A stretch of 55,881 bases of DNA from Salipaludibacillus aurantiacus (GCF_900111295.1 NZ_FOGT01000023.1:1-55881), one strand, 5' to 3'; shown: positions 18,221-27,929, counted from the stretch's first letter. Notes: generated from the letters alone by a model not told the origin. Numbers and translations: made by a program.

Positions 18221-19137
18221 GTAACTCACCTTTCACGATCCGTGTGCCGGCCAGTACGGCCAATTTAGGTCCCGGATTTGATTCTGTTGGCATGGCACTG
18301 AACAGGTATTTAATGTTGACAGTGGAACCGGGAGACACATGGCGTTTTGAAGCCCAATCAGATAATCTTGAAGGAATTCCTGCTGGTAAGGATAATTTAA
18401 TTTTTAAAATAGCTGACTGGATCGCGGACGAATACGGGGAAGATCTTCCTTCGGCCCATGTGAAAATGGACAGTGACATCCCTCTCTCCCGTGGCTTTGG
18501 CAGCAGCGCCACCGCTATTGTGGCTGGAATCGAGCTGGCCAATCAGCTGCTCGGGCTGGAGTTGCCGGCTGATGAAAAAGCACGCTGGGCCAGCCAATAT
18601 GAAGGCCACCCGGATAATGTCGCACCGTCTGTTTACGGCGGCCTGATTATCGGGAGCCACCGTGACGAAGAGACAGATATTGTTCTGGCAGGCACACCGG
18701 ATATCGATCTGGTCGCAGTTATTCCGGACTATGAGCTGAGCACAAAAGAATCCCGCGATACGCTTCCAAAAGAGTTCTCTTACCGGGATGCGGTGGAAGC
18801 CAGCAGTATCAGCAACGTTCTCGTAGCAGCCATTCTGCAGGGGAACTGGGAGCTGGCAGGAAAGATGATGACAAAAGATCTGTTCCATCTTCCTTTCAGG
18901 ATGCCGCATATCCCTGAATGGCAGAAAGCGGCAGAACTAACCGGAGAGCTCCCTGTCTATGGAGCTACTCTAAGCGGTGCCGGTCCGATCGTCCTGTTTT
19001 TTGTACCGCGCGGATACGGCAAAGAAGTGAGGCTGCAGCTCAGAGGGCATTTCCCTTCACACTCGGTAGAGCTGCTTGAAGTCGACCGGGACGGTGTCGT
19101 TGTCTCTGCCCACGCTGTCTCTTCAAACCAGCTGTAA
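18217..19137 (+). CDS. thrB: Homoserine kinase
   Basis: 306 residues, GHMP kinase that phosphorylates homoserine with ATP. Visible are [13 protein letters not shown] at the N-terminus, the ATP-binding loop [16 protein letters not shown] (about residues 88-103) and the C-terminal [14 protein letters not shown]. It overlaps thrC by four bases and closes the threonine operon. A terminator follows. Confidence 0.97.
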   Translation: MSNSPFTIRVPASTANLGPGFDSVGMALNRYLMLTVEPGDTWRFEAQSDNLEGIPAGKDNLIFKIADWIADEYGEDLPSAHVKMDSDIPLSRGFGSSATAIVAGIELANQLLGLELPADEKARWASQYEGHPDNVAPSVYGGLIIGSHRDEETDIVLAGTPDIDLVAVIPDYELSTKESRDTLPKEFSYRDAVEASSISNVLVAAILQGNWELAGKMMTKDLFHLPFRMPHIPEWQKAAELTGELPVYGATLSGAGPIVLFFVPRGYGKEVRLQLRGHFPSHSVELLEVDRDGVVVSAHAVSSNQL

Positions 19138-19181
19138 GCTGCGGCAGACAGAAGAGCACCATTCATAACGCATTTAATAAG

Positions 19182-19217
19182 AAAACCTCGATCAGCAGTG
19201 TGCTGTCGAGGTTTTTA
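19182..19217 (+). terminator. Terminator of the threonine operon
   Basis: AAACCTCGA...CAGCA pairs with TGCTG...TCGAGGTTT with a three-base loop and one bulge, followed by TTTTTATT. Confidence 0.85.
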
Positions 19218-19233
19218 TTATGTATTTAAATGA

Positions 19234-19309
19234 TGGCGGCCCCGGCAGGAATCGAACCTGCGACGCAAGGTTTAGGAAACCTACGCTCTATCCACTGAGC
19301 TACGGAGCC
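19234..19309 (-). tRNA. tRNA-Arg (anticodon CCU)
   Basis: 76 bases with the CCA end encoded. Minus strand: acceptor GGCTCCG with CGGGGCC (one G-U pair), D arm GCTC/GAGC, anticodon loop TTCCTAA giving CCU at positions 34-36, T arm GCAGG-TTCGATT-CCTGC. The first anticodon stem pair is a U-U mismatch; otherwise the cloverleaf is intact. It reads AGG codons. Confidence 0.95.
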
Positions 19310-19384
19310 GGATGACTTTATGTAAAAGGTCCACCCAATATTATATAATAAATCCTCCAAATTAGAAAGGAAAACTTTTATTCC

Positions 19385-19415
19385 AAAAAATGGGGGGACA
19401 GTCCCCCCATTTTTT
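19385..19415. repeat. REP-like palindrome copy 2 (perfect)
   Basis: TGGGGGGAC-A-GTCCCCCCA (19391..19409) is a perfect palindrome flanked by A6 and T7, so the symmetry extends over about 31 bases. It lies between the tRNA and the FAD oxidoreductase gene and could also terminate transcription. Confidence 0.8.
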
Positions 19416-19453
19416 TACACATACTAAACTGAGACGAAAGGAGTGAGTTGTTT

Positions 19454-20692
19454 ATGAATCTTCAGTCGGGAACGTATTACTGGCCTGAAACTATGCCGGA
19501 CGCGCCGTCCTACTCTGAATTGGGTGAGGATTTAAATTGCGATGTGCTGGTTATTGGAGGCGGTTCTTCGGGGGCTCAGTGCGCGTATTATCTCGCTGAT
19601 AAACGCCTGGATGTTGTTGTGGTTGAGAAAAACAGAATCGGCCACGGGAGTACGGCGGCTAATACTGCCTTAATCCAGTATGCGGGAGAAAGACTGTTCG
19701 GGGATTTAATTAATGCATTTGATACAGACTATATTGCCCGCCATCTTCAGCTTTGCCGCGATGCTATAAACGAGATCGAAGAGGCGCAGACTATGTGCCC
19801 CGCCCCTTTCGATTTTAAACGGCGTAACAGCCTCTACCTTGCAAGTGCCGAAAAGGATACCCCAAGGTTAAAGAAGGAAGCAGACCTGCTGAAGAAACAC
19901 GGTTTTCCGCTCGATTTCTGGCTTAAAAAAGACATATCAGACAAATACCCTTTTTCTAGGGATTCGGCCATTTATTCATACGGAGACGGGGAACTTAACC
20001 CGTTTAAGTTTACCCACAGCCTGTTTCAATATGCCTTCCGGAAAGGCACCGCCATTTTTGAAAAAACAGAAGTAAACGGGATGGAACATAAAGCTGACAA
20101 AGTGACTGTCAGGACTAAAAACGGGTACTTTATTCATGCAAAAAAGGTGATTATTTCCTCAGGGTATGAAGGCACTGATATTAAAAAAGAAAAGAACACG
20201 GCCTTCGTCAGTACTTACACTGTCACTACAAAGCCCATCGCAGACTTTTCAGGGTGGCATGAACGGTCCCTCATCTGGGAAACAGCCCGTCCATATACGT
20301 TTATCAGGACAACCGCCGATAACCGGGTAATTATCGGAGGTCTGGACGAAACAACCAATTATCCTGAGGTACGGGACAGTAAACTTATTAATAAGCGGGA
20401 TCTTCTTATTGAAGAATTTAACAGGTACTTCCCTTCAATTCATGTGGAGCCGGATTATTACTCGGCAGCTTTTTACGGAGGAACCCATGACGGTCTTCCA
20501 ATTATTGGCGAGTACCCTGAATTCCCCCATACCTTCTTCCTCTTTGGATTCGGAGATAACGGTACGGTTTACAGCATGATTCTCGCAAAACTGATTACGG
20601 AAAAAATAATTTCTGGAAAATCAGCAGATGCCCAGCTTTACGCCCAGGACCGGCCGATGAGAAAAAAGCCTGCCGGCGCACCTTCTTCTTAA
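19454..20692 (+). CDS. FAD-dependent oxidoreductase, DAO (glycine/D-amino acid oxidase-like) family
   Basis: 412 residues from the ATG at 19454, which has AAAGGAG ten bases upstream; an in-frame TTG at 19448 is too close to it. N-terminal dinucleotide-binding motif CDVLVIGGGSSGAQCAYYL (about residues 29-47), E of the ADP-ribose-binding strand in VVVEKNRIGHGST, and a C-terminal FAD motif near LFGFGDNGTVYS. It resembles the OrdL/PuuB amine or amino acid oxidase branch. No signal peptide, so cytoplasmic. Monocistronic: terminators or tRNA on both sides. Substrate unknown. Confidence 0.87.
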   Translation: MNLQSGTYYWPETMPDAPSYSELGEDLNCDVLVIGGGSSGAQCAYYLADKRLDVVVVEKNRIGHGSTAANTALIQYAGERLFGDLINAFDTDYIARHLQLCRDAINEIEEAQTMCPAPFDFKRRNSLYLASAEKDTPRLKKEADLLKKHGFPLDFWLKKDISDKYPFSRDSAIYSYGDGELNPFKFTHSLFQYAFRKGTAIFEKTEVNGMEHKADKVTVRTKNGYFIHAKKVIISSGYEGTDIKKEKNTAFVSTYTVTTKPIADFSGWHERSLIWETARPYTFIRTTADNRVIIGGLDETTNYPEVRDSKLINKRDLLIEEFNRYFPSIHVEPDYYSAAFYGGTHDGLPIIGEYPEFPHTFFLFGFGDNGTVYSMILAKLITEKIISGKSADAQLYAQDRPMRKKPAGAPSS

Positions 20693-20728
20693 TTAGATGT
20701 GTACGACGAGGTCCGCTTAAAACATTTT

Positions 20729-20765
20729 GCCCCCGGATGCCAGACACAGCTTCCGGGGGCTTTTA
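20729..20765 (+). terminator. Terminator of the FAD oxidoreductase gene
   Basis: GCCCCCGGA pairs with TCCGGGGGC over a 14-base loop, followed by TTTTAT. Confidence 0.85.
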
Positions 20766-20886
20766 TCCTGACGATTGGCCTGAGTCTCCATGAAAGCCCC
20801 CAGAGGACTGACAAATCCATTTAAAATGACACATCGGCCCTCTTCCCCTGGATGGAGAATGTAATGATAATTAACAGGGACAAACC

Positions 20887-20918
20887 AAAAAAATAAGCTG
20901 CTTCACAGAGGAAGCAGC
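20887..20918 (-). terminator. Terminator of the HAD phosphatase gene
   Basis: On the minus strand GCTGCTTC (20918..20911) pairs with GAAGCAGC (20904..20897), followed by a U-rich tract (A7 at 20887..20893). It is 10 bases after the stop. Confidence 0.8.
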
Positions 20919-20927
20919 AGACTTAAA

Positions 20928-21701
20928 TTATAATAACCCCATATGTTTTAAACCATGTACAATGCCATCATCATCTACATCTTTTGTTACAAATCCTGCC
21001 GCTTTCTTCACTTCCGGCAAAGCATTTCCCATGGCCACACTGTTATCTGTAAATTGAAGCATTTCTAAATCGTTTGGACCGTCACCGAAAACATACACAT
21101 CTTCTCTTTTCATGTTCAGTCGATTCATCACAGCTTCAATACCTTTCGCTTTCGAACCTCCCGAAGGCAGAACATCCGTCGAGAATTCATGCCAGCGGAT
21201 GAAATCAAACGCTTCAAACCTTTCCTCATAAGGCTGCTGCTCATCTGCTGTACAAAATAATAACGCCTGGTATATTTCCCGTTCTTCTAAGTAGGCCGGA
21301 TCGTAAGCAGGATGTTCAAACTTCAGAGAGCCAATACTCGTTTCAATATGAGGGTGGTAAGGGATATTGGCTTTCATATCTTCATGATCCATATAAACAA
21401 CAGGGTGGTCACTCTCTACCGCTGCCTCAGTAAAACGGGCTAATTCCTTCTTGTTTAGAGGATTTCTTACAATAGGATCGCCCTCTAATGCCACGTACTG
21501 GCCGTTAAAGCTTATAAAAGTATAGATTCCGAGCTTCTCGCGCAGCCTTTTATACATAAAAGGCGCCCTTCCAGTAGCTATAGCCACATAATGCCCCTCG
21601 TTTTTCAGCTGTTTTACCGCCTGTTCTGTTGTTGCAGGCAACGCCTTATCATGGTCGAGCAAGGTCCCGTCAATATCAAAAAAAATCAGTTTTTGTCCCA
21701 T
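20928..21701 (-). CDS. Cof-type HAD-IIB sugar-phosphate phosphatase
   Basis: 257 residues from ATG 21701, which has AAGGTGAGG at good spacing; the GTG at 21713 has its GGAG only three bases away. HAD motifs are FFDIDGTLLD (nucleophile Asp), AIATGRAP (motif II), KAKGIEAVMN with the conserved Lys, and VFGDGPNDLEML (motif IV). The C2-type cap sits between motifs II and III. Cof-type enzymes dephosphorylate sugar phosphates, flavin precursors or PLP; the substrate is open. Separate transcription unit. Confidence 0.9.
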   Translation of the reverse strand: MGQKLIFFDIDGTLLDHDKALPATTEQAVKQLKNEGHYVAIATGRAPFMYKRLREKLGIYTFISFNGQYVALEGDPIVRNPLNKKELARFTEAAVESDHPVVYMDHEDMKANIPYHPHIETSIGSLKFEHPAYDPAYLEEREIYQALLFCTADEQQPYEERFEAFDFIRWHEFSTDVLPSGGSKAKGIEAVMNRLNMKREDVYVFGDGPNDLEMLQFTDNSVAMGNALPEVKKAAGFVTKDVDDDGIVHGLKHMGLL

Positions 21702-21802
21702 TAATTTCCTCACCTTCTCCTCTCCTCTGATGCAATGCCCTCATTATAAGTGAATTTCCTCACATGAGGCAAGACTTCATGTGGTCTTTCAGGCAAAAAC
21801 CA

Positions 21803-21830
21803 TTGTAGATTTTGTTTCAACTGTTATAAT
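21803..21830 (+). promoter_or_regulatory. Promoter of metA
   Basis: TTGTAG (21803..21808), a 16-base spacer and TATAAT (21825..21830). The implied leader to the ribosome site is only about 30-40 bases, too short for a SAM riboswitch. Confidence 0.55.
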
Positions 21831-21880
21831 AATGTTTATGAAAATTCTAAACGTTCAAACATGTGCAGGAGGTGTTCCCA

Positions 21881-22795
21881 ATGCCAATTAATATACCAAA
21901 ACAACTGCCGGCCGGAAAAGTCCTTGAAAAAGAGAATATATTCATTATGGATGATGAACGGGCAGTTACACAGGATATTCGTCCTTTAAATATCGTCATC
22001 CTTAACCTTATGCCTGAAAAGCAGAAGACTGAGGCCCATCTGCTGCGGCTCTTGGGGAACTCCCCCCTACAGGTAAATATTACCTTTCTTAAAACAGTGA
22101 CATATGCGCCAAAAAATGTCAGCCAGTCCCATATGGAAGAGTTTTATGCTGACTTTTCCAGCATCCGTCACCGGAAATTTGACGGAATGATCATTACCGG
22201 GGCACCAATTGAACACTTTCAGTTTGAGGAAGTGAAATATTGGGAAGAGATGACAGAAATCATGGATTGGGCAGATGAGCACGTCACATCCATTTTGCAT
22301 ATTTGCTGGGGAGCCCAGGCTGCACTTTACCATCATTTTGGAATTAATAAGTTTCCACTGCGTGAAAAATGTTCAGGCATTTTCCGCCATCGCATTTATA
22401 ACGGTGACAAGCATATTGAACTCCTCAGAGGATTTGATGATGAATTTATTGCGCCCCATTCCCGTTACACTAACCTTCCAGAAGAAGAACTGCGTGACCA
22501 TGAAGAACTGGTACTTCTCGCCTCTTCAAAAGAAGCAGGTCCTTTCCTGATTATGTCGAAGGACGGCAAGCATATTATGGCTACCGGTCACTTGGAATAC
22601 GATACAACCACGCTTAAAGAAGAATATGAGCGGGATTTGGACCGCGGGTTAAGCGTACGTATTCCAGCCCATTATTTCCCGAATAATGACCCTAACGAAG
22701 AGCCGCTTAACAGATGGCGCTCCCATGCTCACCTGCTCTTTTCGAACTGGCTCAATTATTACGTGTACCAGCAGACACCTTTCGAATGGGAATAG
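21881..22795 (+). CDS. metA: Homoserine O-acetyltransferase MetA
   Basis: 304 residues. It acylates homoserine for methionine synthesis. The nucleophile is C142 in [15 protein letters not shown]. In this family residue 111 decides the acyl donor: Glu for acetyl-CoA (B. cereus type), Gly for succinyl-CoA (E. coli). Here GAPIEHFQF puts Glu at exactly 111, so acetyl-CoA is predicted. The start MPINIPKQ has AGGAGGTG upstream, which lies within the longer open frame from 21863. Single-gene unit with its own promoter. No S-box precedes it, unlike many Bacillus met genes. Confidence 0.95.
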   Translation: MPINIPKQLPAGKVLEKENIFIMDDERAVTQDIRPLNIVILNLMPEKQKTEAHLLRLLGNSPLQVNITFLKTVTYAPKNVSQSHMEEFYADFSSIRHRKFDGMIITGAPIEHFQFEEVKYWEEMTEIMDWADEHVTSILHICWGAQAALYHHFGINKFPLREKCSGIFRHRIYNGDKHIELLRGFDDEFIAPHSRYTNLPEEELRDHEELVLLASSKEAGPFLIMSKDGKHIMATGHLEYDTTTLKEEYERDLDRGLSVRIPAHYFPNNDPNEEPLNRWRSHAHLLFSNWLNYYVYQQTPFEWE

Positions 22796-22910
22796 CCCCT
22801 TTTGTGAGCCAAAGGATTAGACGTGCTTCTATCGCCTTTTCACTTTAGTACTTTGCTTTAAAAAAGTCCATTGTATATGTTTTAAAATAAAACGAAACAG
22901 GTGATAGACT

Positions 22911-24368
22911 ATGACAGAGCGTAATCGTACGATGATGCAGTTCTTTGAGTGGCACCTCGCTAATGACGGGGATCACTGGAACAGGCTCGCAATGCTTGCT
23001 CCAGAACTAAAGAAGCATGGAATAGATTCTGTATGGATCCCCCCTGCTGCAAAAGCAATCACGCAGGCTGATAACGGCTATGGGATTTATGACGGATATG
23101 ATTTAGGAGAGTTTGATCAGAAAGGGACCGTCAGAACGAAATACGGAACTAAAGATGAACTGCTTAAAGGCATAGACGCCTGTCACGAGGAAGGGATCAG
23201 CGTATATGCCGATGTGGTTATGAATCATAAGGCTGGCGCTGACGAAACTGAAATTTTCCACGTCATTGAAGTCCATCCCGACAACCGCTATGAAGAAATT
23301 TCGGACCCGTTTGAAATTGAAGGATGGACGAGGTTTCACTTCCCCGGCCGTCAGGGGGAGTATTCAGCTTTCACCTGGCATTTCTATCACTTTAATGGGA
23401 CTGATTATAACGATGCAGAAGACGAAACCGGGGTGTACAGGATTCTAGGCGACCATAAGCATTGGAACGAGCAGGTCGATGATGAGTTCGGCAATTATGA
23501 CTATTTAATGTTCGCTAATATTGATTATTATCACCCTGAAGTAAGAGATGAAATGATGTACTGGGGGAAGTGGTTTGCCGAAACCACACGTGCTGACGGA
23601 TACCGTCTTGACGCCATTAAACACATAAACCATGAATTCATAGCTGACTTTGTCGCTGAAATGCGTGAGGAGTTTGGAGATGATTTTTATTTGGTAGGGG
23701 AATTCTGGAATCCGGATTTGGAGGCTTGCCAGAATTATCTGGATATCGTAGATTATCAAATTGACCTGTTCGATGTCCCTCTCCACTATAACTTTCATGA
23801 AGCTTCACATGCAGGAAGAGATTATGATTTAAGCCGAATTTTTGAAAATACTCTGGTCGGGACGCACCCCGACCATGCTGTCACTTTCGTGGACAACCAT
23901 GACTCACAGCCTCATGAAGCTCTTGAATCGTGGGTTGAAGACTGGTTTAAACCTCTTGCCTATGCTCTTATCCTCTTACGCCTGGACGGGTTTCCGTGCG
24001 TGTTTTACGGGGATTACGTTGGAATAAACGGCGACCATCCTATTGCCGGAAAAAAAGAGCTTCTTGATCCTTTAATGGATGCCCGGTACCGATACGCGTA
24101 TGGAGAGCAGCATGATTATTTTGATCATGGCAATACGATTGGCTGGGTTAGGCTCGGCGATTTGGACATTCCTGGTTCAGGATGTGCGGTCGTCTTATCC
24201 AATGGTGATGACGGCCATAAGGAAATGTTTACAGGGGAACACCGGGCTGGAGAAGTGTGGACAGATATGACCGGCAATATTCCGGATGCGGTCCATATTG
24301 ATTCAGAAGGCTACGGTGATTTCCCAGTGATAGGCGGTACGGTGTCTGTTTTTATAAAACAAGACTAA
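22911..24368 (+). CDS. Intracellular alpha-amylase (GH13)
   Basis: 485 residues of glycoside hydrolase family 13, resembling the liquefying-amylase subfamily, hydrolysing alpha-1,4-glucans. Catalytic residues are visible: nucleophile D234 in DGYRLDAIKH, acid/base E264 in LVGEFW, and D331 in FVDNHDSQ; ADVVMNHKAG (about 100-109) gives the conserved Asn-His. Barrel domain A, a loop domain B (about 105-205) and C-terminal beta domain C are complete. There is no signal peptide: the sequence begins with the catalytic domain (MQFFEWH), so the enzyme acts in the cytoplasm, probably on glycogen or imported maltodextrin. ACAGGTGA precedes the ATG. No sugar genes are adjacent. Confidence 0.94.
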   Translation: MTERNRTMMQFFEWHLANDGDHWNRLAMLAPELKKHGIDSVWIPPAAKAITQADNGYGIYDGYDLGEFDQKGTVRTKYGTKDELLKGIDACHEEGISVYADVVMNHKAGADETEIFHVIEVHPDNRYEEISDPFEIEGWTRFHFPGRQGEYSAFTWHFYHFNGTDYNDAEDETGVYRILGDHKHWNEQVDDEFGNYDYLMFANIDYYHPEVRDEMMYWGKWFAETTRADGYRLDAIKHINHEFIADFVAEMREEFGDDFYLVGEFWNPDLEACQNYLDIVDYQIDLFDVPLHYNFHEASHAGRDYDLSRIFENTLVGTHPDHAVTFVDNHDSQPHEALESWVEDWFKPLAYALILLRLDGFPCVFYGDYVGINGDHPIAGKKELLDPLMDARYRYAYGEQHDYFDHGNTIGWVRLGDLDIPGSGCAVVLSNGDDGHKEMFTGEHRAGEVWTDMTGNIPDAVHIDSEGYGDFPVIGGTVSVFIKQD

Positions 24369-24445
24369 AATTGTGTGTAAAAATCTCTTAATCTGTCTTC
24401 TGCTTCCTTGTTTTTGGGTACTATCACCCTAAGGAGGGAAATAGA

Positions 24446-25855
24446 ATGACTGCTGAACAAATTGGTTTTGCTTTTATTATTTTGGGTCTTTTTATCGTTA
24501 TTGGAAAATGGATCCGGGTTTATACCCCATTATTACAACAGCTTTTTTTACCATCATCTATTATTGCAGGGATTATTGCCTTACTGGTCGGTCCAGAAGT
24601 GCTTGGGCGGATAGTCGGGTTATTCACCGCAGAGGATAATATATTTACCCAAGGGCTGATCAATGCAGCAACCCTTGAAGTATGGGGAACACTGCCCGGG
24701 TTATTTATTAATATTGTCTTCGCTACGTTGTTCCTTGGTAAATCTTTGCCAAGTTTAAGTAAAGTATGGCACATCGGGGGTCCCCAGGTGGCCATGGGTC
24801 AAATGGTTTCCTGGGGTCAGTATGTGATTGGCCTTCTGCTCGTACTGCTTGTTTTGACGCCCTTCTTTGGCGTAAACCCTTTAGCTGGCGCACTGATCGA
24901 GATCAGTTTTGTCGGCGGTCACGGAACGGCAGCCGGCCTCGGGGGCACGTTCGCTGAATTAGGATTTGAAGAAGGACAAGACCTCGCTGTAGGTCTGGCA
25001 ACGGTCGGTATTCTTACCGGTGTTATCGTTGGTATTGTGCTCATTAACTGGGGGGCACGCTCAGGACGGGCTAAACACGTCGGCGGAGCGGCTAAGTTCT
25101 CCAGTGCCGGCCGAAACGGGATTGTAGAATTAGACAACCGTGACTCCGGCGCTGATATGACGACACGCCCGGAATCAATTGAACCTTTATCTCTTCATCT
25201 TGCCTATGTAGGAATTGCTATTCTGATCGGCTGGCTCCTGCTTGAAGGCCTTATTCTTCTGGAAGCTTTTACATGGGGAGCATGGACAGACACTTACTTA
25301 ATGATTTATGTGCCGTTATTCCCCCTTGCCATGGCAGGAGGAATTATTACCCAGGGCTTCTCGGATAAATTCGACAAATTCAGGATTATCGACCGGAAGA
25401 TGATTAACCGGATCGGCGGATTCTCGCTTGATGTCCTGATCATCAGTGCGTTAGCGACTATTTCTTTAGCCGTGATCGGAGAAAATATTGTCGCATTCGT
25501 CTCTTTAGCGGTAGCAGGTATCATCTGGAACGTCTTTGCTTTCCTTGTACTTGCTCCTAAAATGATCCCCTCTTACTGGTTTGAGCGTGGAATAGGGGAT
25601 TTTGGGCAGGCAACAGGTATTACGGCTACGGGGCTTTTATTAATGAAAGTCGCTGATCCGGAAAACAAAACGCCTGCTCTTGAAGGGTTCGGGTATAAAC
25701 AGATTTTATTTGAACCGTTTGTAGGCGGCGGTCTCTTTACGGCAGCATCCCTGCCGCTGATTTTCCAGTTCGGCCCGACAGCTATCCTTATTTTATCTAC
25801 TATTGTCACGCTTTTCTGGTTAATTTTCGGTTTACTGTATTTTGGAAGAAAATAG
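24446..25855 (+). CDS. Sodium/glutamate symporter, GltS (ESS) family
   Basis: 469 residues with about ten to twelve membrane segments. The N-terminal QLFLPSSIIAGIIALLVGPE and the glycine-rich SFVGGHGTAAGLGG (re-entrant loop after helix 4) are typical of ESS-family glutamate:Na+ symporters, and GDFGQATGITATGLLL is the corresponding second-half motif. It is longer than E. coli GltS (about 400), with a hydrophilic loop around 205-245. Sodium-coupled uptake suits a saline, alkaline habitat. AAGGAGGGAAA precedes the ATG. Monocistronic. Confidence 0.9.
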   Translation: MTAEQIGFAFIILGLFIVIGKWIRVYTPLLQQLFLPSSIIAGIIALLVGPEVLGRIVGLFTAEDNIFTQGLINAATLEVWGTLPGLFINIVFATLFLGKSLPSLSKVWHIGGPQVAMGQMVSWGQYVIGLLLVLLVLTPFFGVNPLAGALIEISFVGGHGTAAGLGGTFAELGFEEGQDLAVGLATVGILTGVIVGIVLINWGARSGRAKHVGGAAKFSSAGRNGIVELDNRDSGADMTTRPESIEPLSLHLAYVGIAILIGWLLLEGLILLEAFTWGAWTDTYLMIYVPLFPLAMAGGIITQGFSDKFDKFRIIDRKMINRIGGFSLDVLIISALATISLAVIGENIVAFVSLAVAGIIWNVFAFLVLAPKMIPSYWFERGIGDFGQATGITATGLLLMKVADPENKTPALEGFGYKQILFEPFVGGGLFTAASLPLIFQFGPTAILILSTIVTLFWLIFGLLYFGRK

Positions 25856-25907
25856 GTTAATAGGTTCTTGCATGAGGGTCTGAGCGGCTCGTTTCCGCCA
25901 GGCATTT

Positions 25908-25955
25908 AAAAAGGATCTGCCCTAAAAAGTTAAACTTTTAAGGGCAGATCCTTTT
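25908..25955. terminator. Bidirectional terminator between gltS and aspartate kinase genes
   Basis: AAAAGGATCTGCCCTTAAAA-type arms pair almost perfectly over about 18 bases around GTTAAAC, with A and T runs on both sides. It serves the two convergent genes. Confidence 0.88.
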
Positions 25956-25963
25956 ATTGCTTG

Positions 25964-27325
25964 TTACTGTTTCACCGGAGTGAAGTACGCATGGTACAGA
26001 CTATGAACCGCCAAGTCTGCCTTATCTGCATCAACTCCGAACATCATGCTTACTTCGGATGATCCTTGGTTTATCATTTTAATATTAACTCCTGCTTCCG
26101 ATAATGCGGCTGTAGCCATCGAGGCAACGCCTACCGTCTGGTACATCCCTTCACCAACTACCATTACCATTGCCAGGTCACGTTCTACCTGTACATCTTC
26201 AACGGACAGTTCAGTCCGGATCCTATGGAGAATCCTTTCTTCCTTGCCGTTCTTCAACTGGTGGTCCCGCAAGATAACTGACATATTGTCAATGCCCGAA
26301 GGTGTGTGCTCAAAAGAGACCCCTTCTCCTTCCAGTATTTCCAGTAGATGCCTTCCGAAGCCTACTTCCCTGTTCATTAAATACTTTGTAAGGTTAATAC
26401 TTAGAAATCCTTTATCGCTTGCAATTCCTACTACCGGCAAACCTTCATGGGAACGATCAGAGACGATTCTTGTCCCTTCAGCTTCCGGATGGTTAGTATT
26501 CTTAACACAGACCGGAATTTTTTTCTTTACGACAGGCTGCAGGGCCTCATCATGAAAAACTGAAAAGCCTGAATAGGCGAGCTCCCGCATCTCCCGGTAA
26601 GTTATCTCTTTCATCTCTTTTGGATACTCTACTAAATTTGGGTTCACACTGTAAATCGAATCAACATCGGTGAAGTTCTCGTAAACTTCCGCTTCAGTCC
26701 CTGCGGCGACAATAGACCCTGTTATATCAGAACCTCCTCTTGGAAAGGTAACGATATGGCCCATTTTTGAATAACCGAAAAACCCGGGGATCACAAGAAT
26801 ACCGCTGCGGTCTCTTAATTTAGACAGCTCCTCGTATGCTTCCGGCAATATTCTCGCATTCCCCGGCTCGTCTGTAACTATGATTCCTGCTTCATCCGGA
26901 GACACATAATGGGCCTCTTCTCCAAGCTGGTTAAAAAAAGCTGCCATAAGCTTGGCATTCTGATTTTCCCCGCTCGCCTTCAAAGCGTCCAATAATCTGT
27001 CCGGGTCATCTTTATATGACGCAATTAAATCTTTTAAATGGCCTTCAATTTCTGATAATAATCCGCGGTCCAGATTAAGTTCTTCCACAATATCTGCAAA
27101 TCGTTCCACGACTTGTGATAACGCGTTTTCCTTATTGTTACCTTGGATAACCTCATTAGCCAATGTAATCAGCAAGTCAGTTGTTTTAATATCATCCGTA
27201 TTTCTTTTTCCCGGGGCCGATACAACTACTACCTTACGCTGTTTATCAGCTAGAACTATATTAGCAACCTTCTTAAATTGAGTTCCATTGGCCAGCGAGC
27301 TTCCTCCAAATTTAACTACTTTCAT
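25964..27325 (-). CDS. Aspartate kinase (YclM/ThrD class)
   Basis: 453 residues, monofunctional aspartokinase that phosphorylates aspartate, the first step towards lysine, threonine and methionine. Kinase motif VKFGGSSLANG (residues 4-14), the substrate/ATP segment TFPRGGSDITGSIVA (about 195-209), and two C-terminal ACT domains (about 305-450), the second with MVVGEGMYQTVGVASMATAALS. The length matches B. subtilis YclM (aspartokinase III) rather than the LysC type with an internal beta start. It works upstream of hom-thrC-thrB and metA in this window. AGGAGT precedes the ATG. I see no lysine riboswitch. Confidence 0.94.
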   Translation of the reverse strand: MKVVKFGGSSLANGTQFKKVANIVLADKQRKVVVVSAPGKRNTDDIKTTDLLITLANEVIQGNNKENALSQVVERFADIVEELNLDRGLLSEIEGHLKDLIASYKDDPDRLLDALKASGENQNAKLMAAFFNQLGEEAHYVSPDEAGIIVTDEPGNARILPEAYEELSKLRDRSGILVIPGFFGYSKMGHIVTFPRGGSDITGSIVAAGTEAEVYENFTDVDSIYSVNPNLVEYPKEMKEITYREMRELAYSGFSVFHDEALQPVVKKKIPVCVKNTNHPEAEGTRIVSDRSHEGLPVVGIASDKGFLSINLTKYLMNREVGFGRHLLEILEGEGVSFEHTPSGIDNMSVILRDHQLKNGKEERILHRIRTELSVEDVQVERDLAMVMVVGEGMYQTVGVASMATAALSEAGVNIKMINQGSSEVSMMFGVDADKADLAVHSLYHAYFTPVKQ

Positions 27326-27929
27326 CTGTCTAAAACTCCTTCTGCACAGTAATTTTGTCCTCTCTAAAAATACAATTGTGTTTTATCAGTAGAAATGTAA
27401 AATAAGTATACTAGATTCATCTTCTCCCGGCAATAGATAGAGGTAGAAAATCAGCTGCTTCAATTTCTTTCTGTTGTATTTGATGTTTTTGAGAACTATT
27501 TAAGGAGGTTTAGTCACCGTGCGGTCCTGCAGTACCTGGCTAGAAAACGGAGGCACAAACGCACGGCACCTGTTTTTGGGGGTATTTTATGCAGTTTCTG
27601 GATCCTTTCCCAGGGTTTACTTAACGTATTAAGATGAGGATGGACTTACTGATTTGCCGTCGGACTTATCATATGAGGCGAGGCAGTCTAAACCTCTTTG
27701 TTAGATGCACTCCTTCCCGTGATTTTATGCGCTTCCGAAAGCAGCACGACACCCGAGTGGCCCATATACCCAGAATATGAGACAGGCCTTACAAACTTAA
27801 TCTACTTTATTGATGTTTCCCCTCTCTCCTCACTAGTGATGCAGTCCTCCCGGCCGCACCGCTTCGCATTCAAACTGCGCACAAGACTGGCTGCTCAGTG
27901 TATACTGTTTCTTCCGATTACCCGCACAT
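27326..27929. other. Spacer with a possible small ORF and stem
   Basis: About 600 bases between two minus-strand genes. AAGGAGG (27503) is followed ten bases later by GTG (27519), opening a 37-codon ORF ending at 27632. CCGTGCG (27517) can pair with CGCACGG about 55 bases on. The peptide resembles nothing I know. The reading frames at 27698..27931 (plus) and 27833..28051 (minus) have no ribosome sites and look non-coding. The aspartate kinase promoter should lie near 27340-27480. Confidence 0.3.

Noticed and set aside
21714-21880. SAM (S-box) riboswitch before metA
   Set aside because: The promoter at 21803..21830 leaves about 40 leader bases, and no aptamer stems or terminator are seen.
27326-27500. 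Lysine riboswitch before the aspartate kinase gene
   Set aside because: No match to the multi-stem lysine aptamer or a following terminator could be traced on the minus strand.
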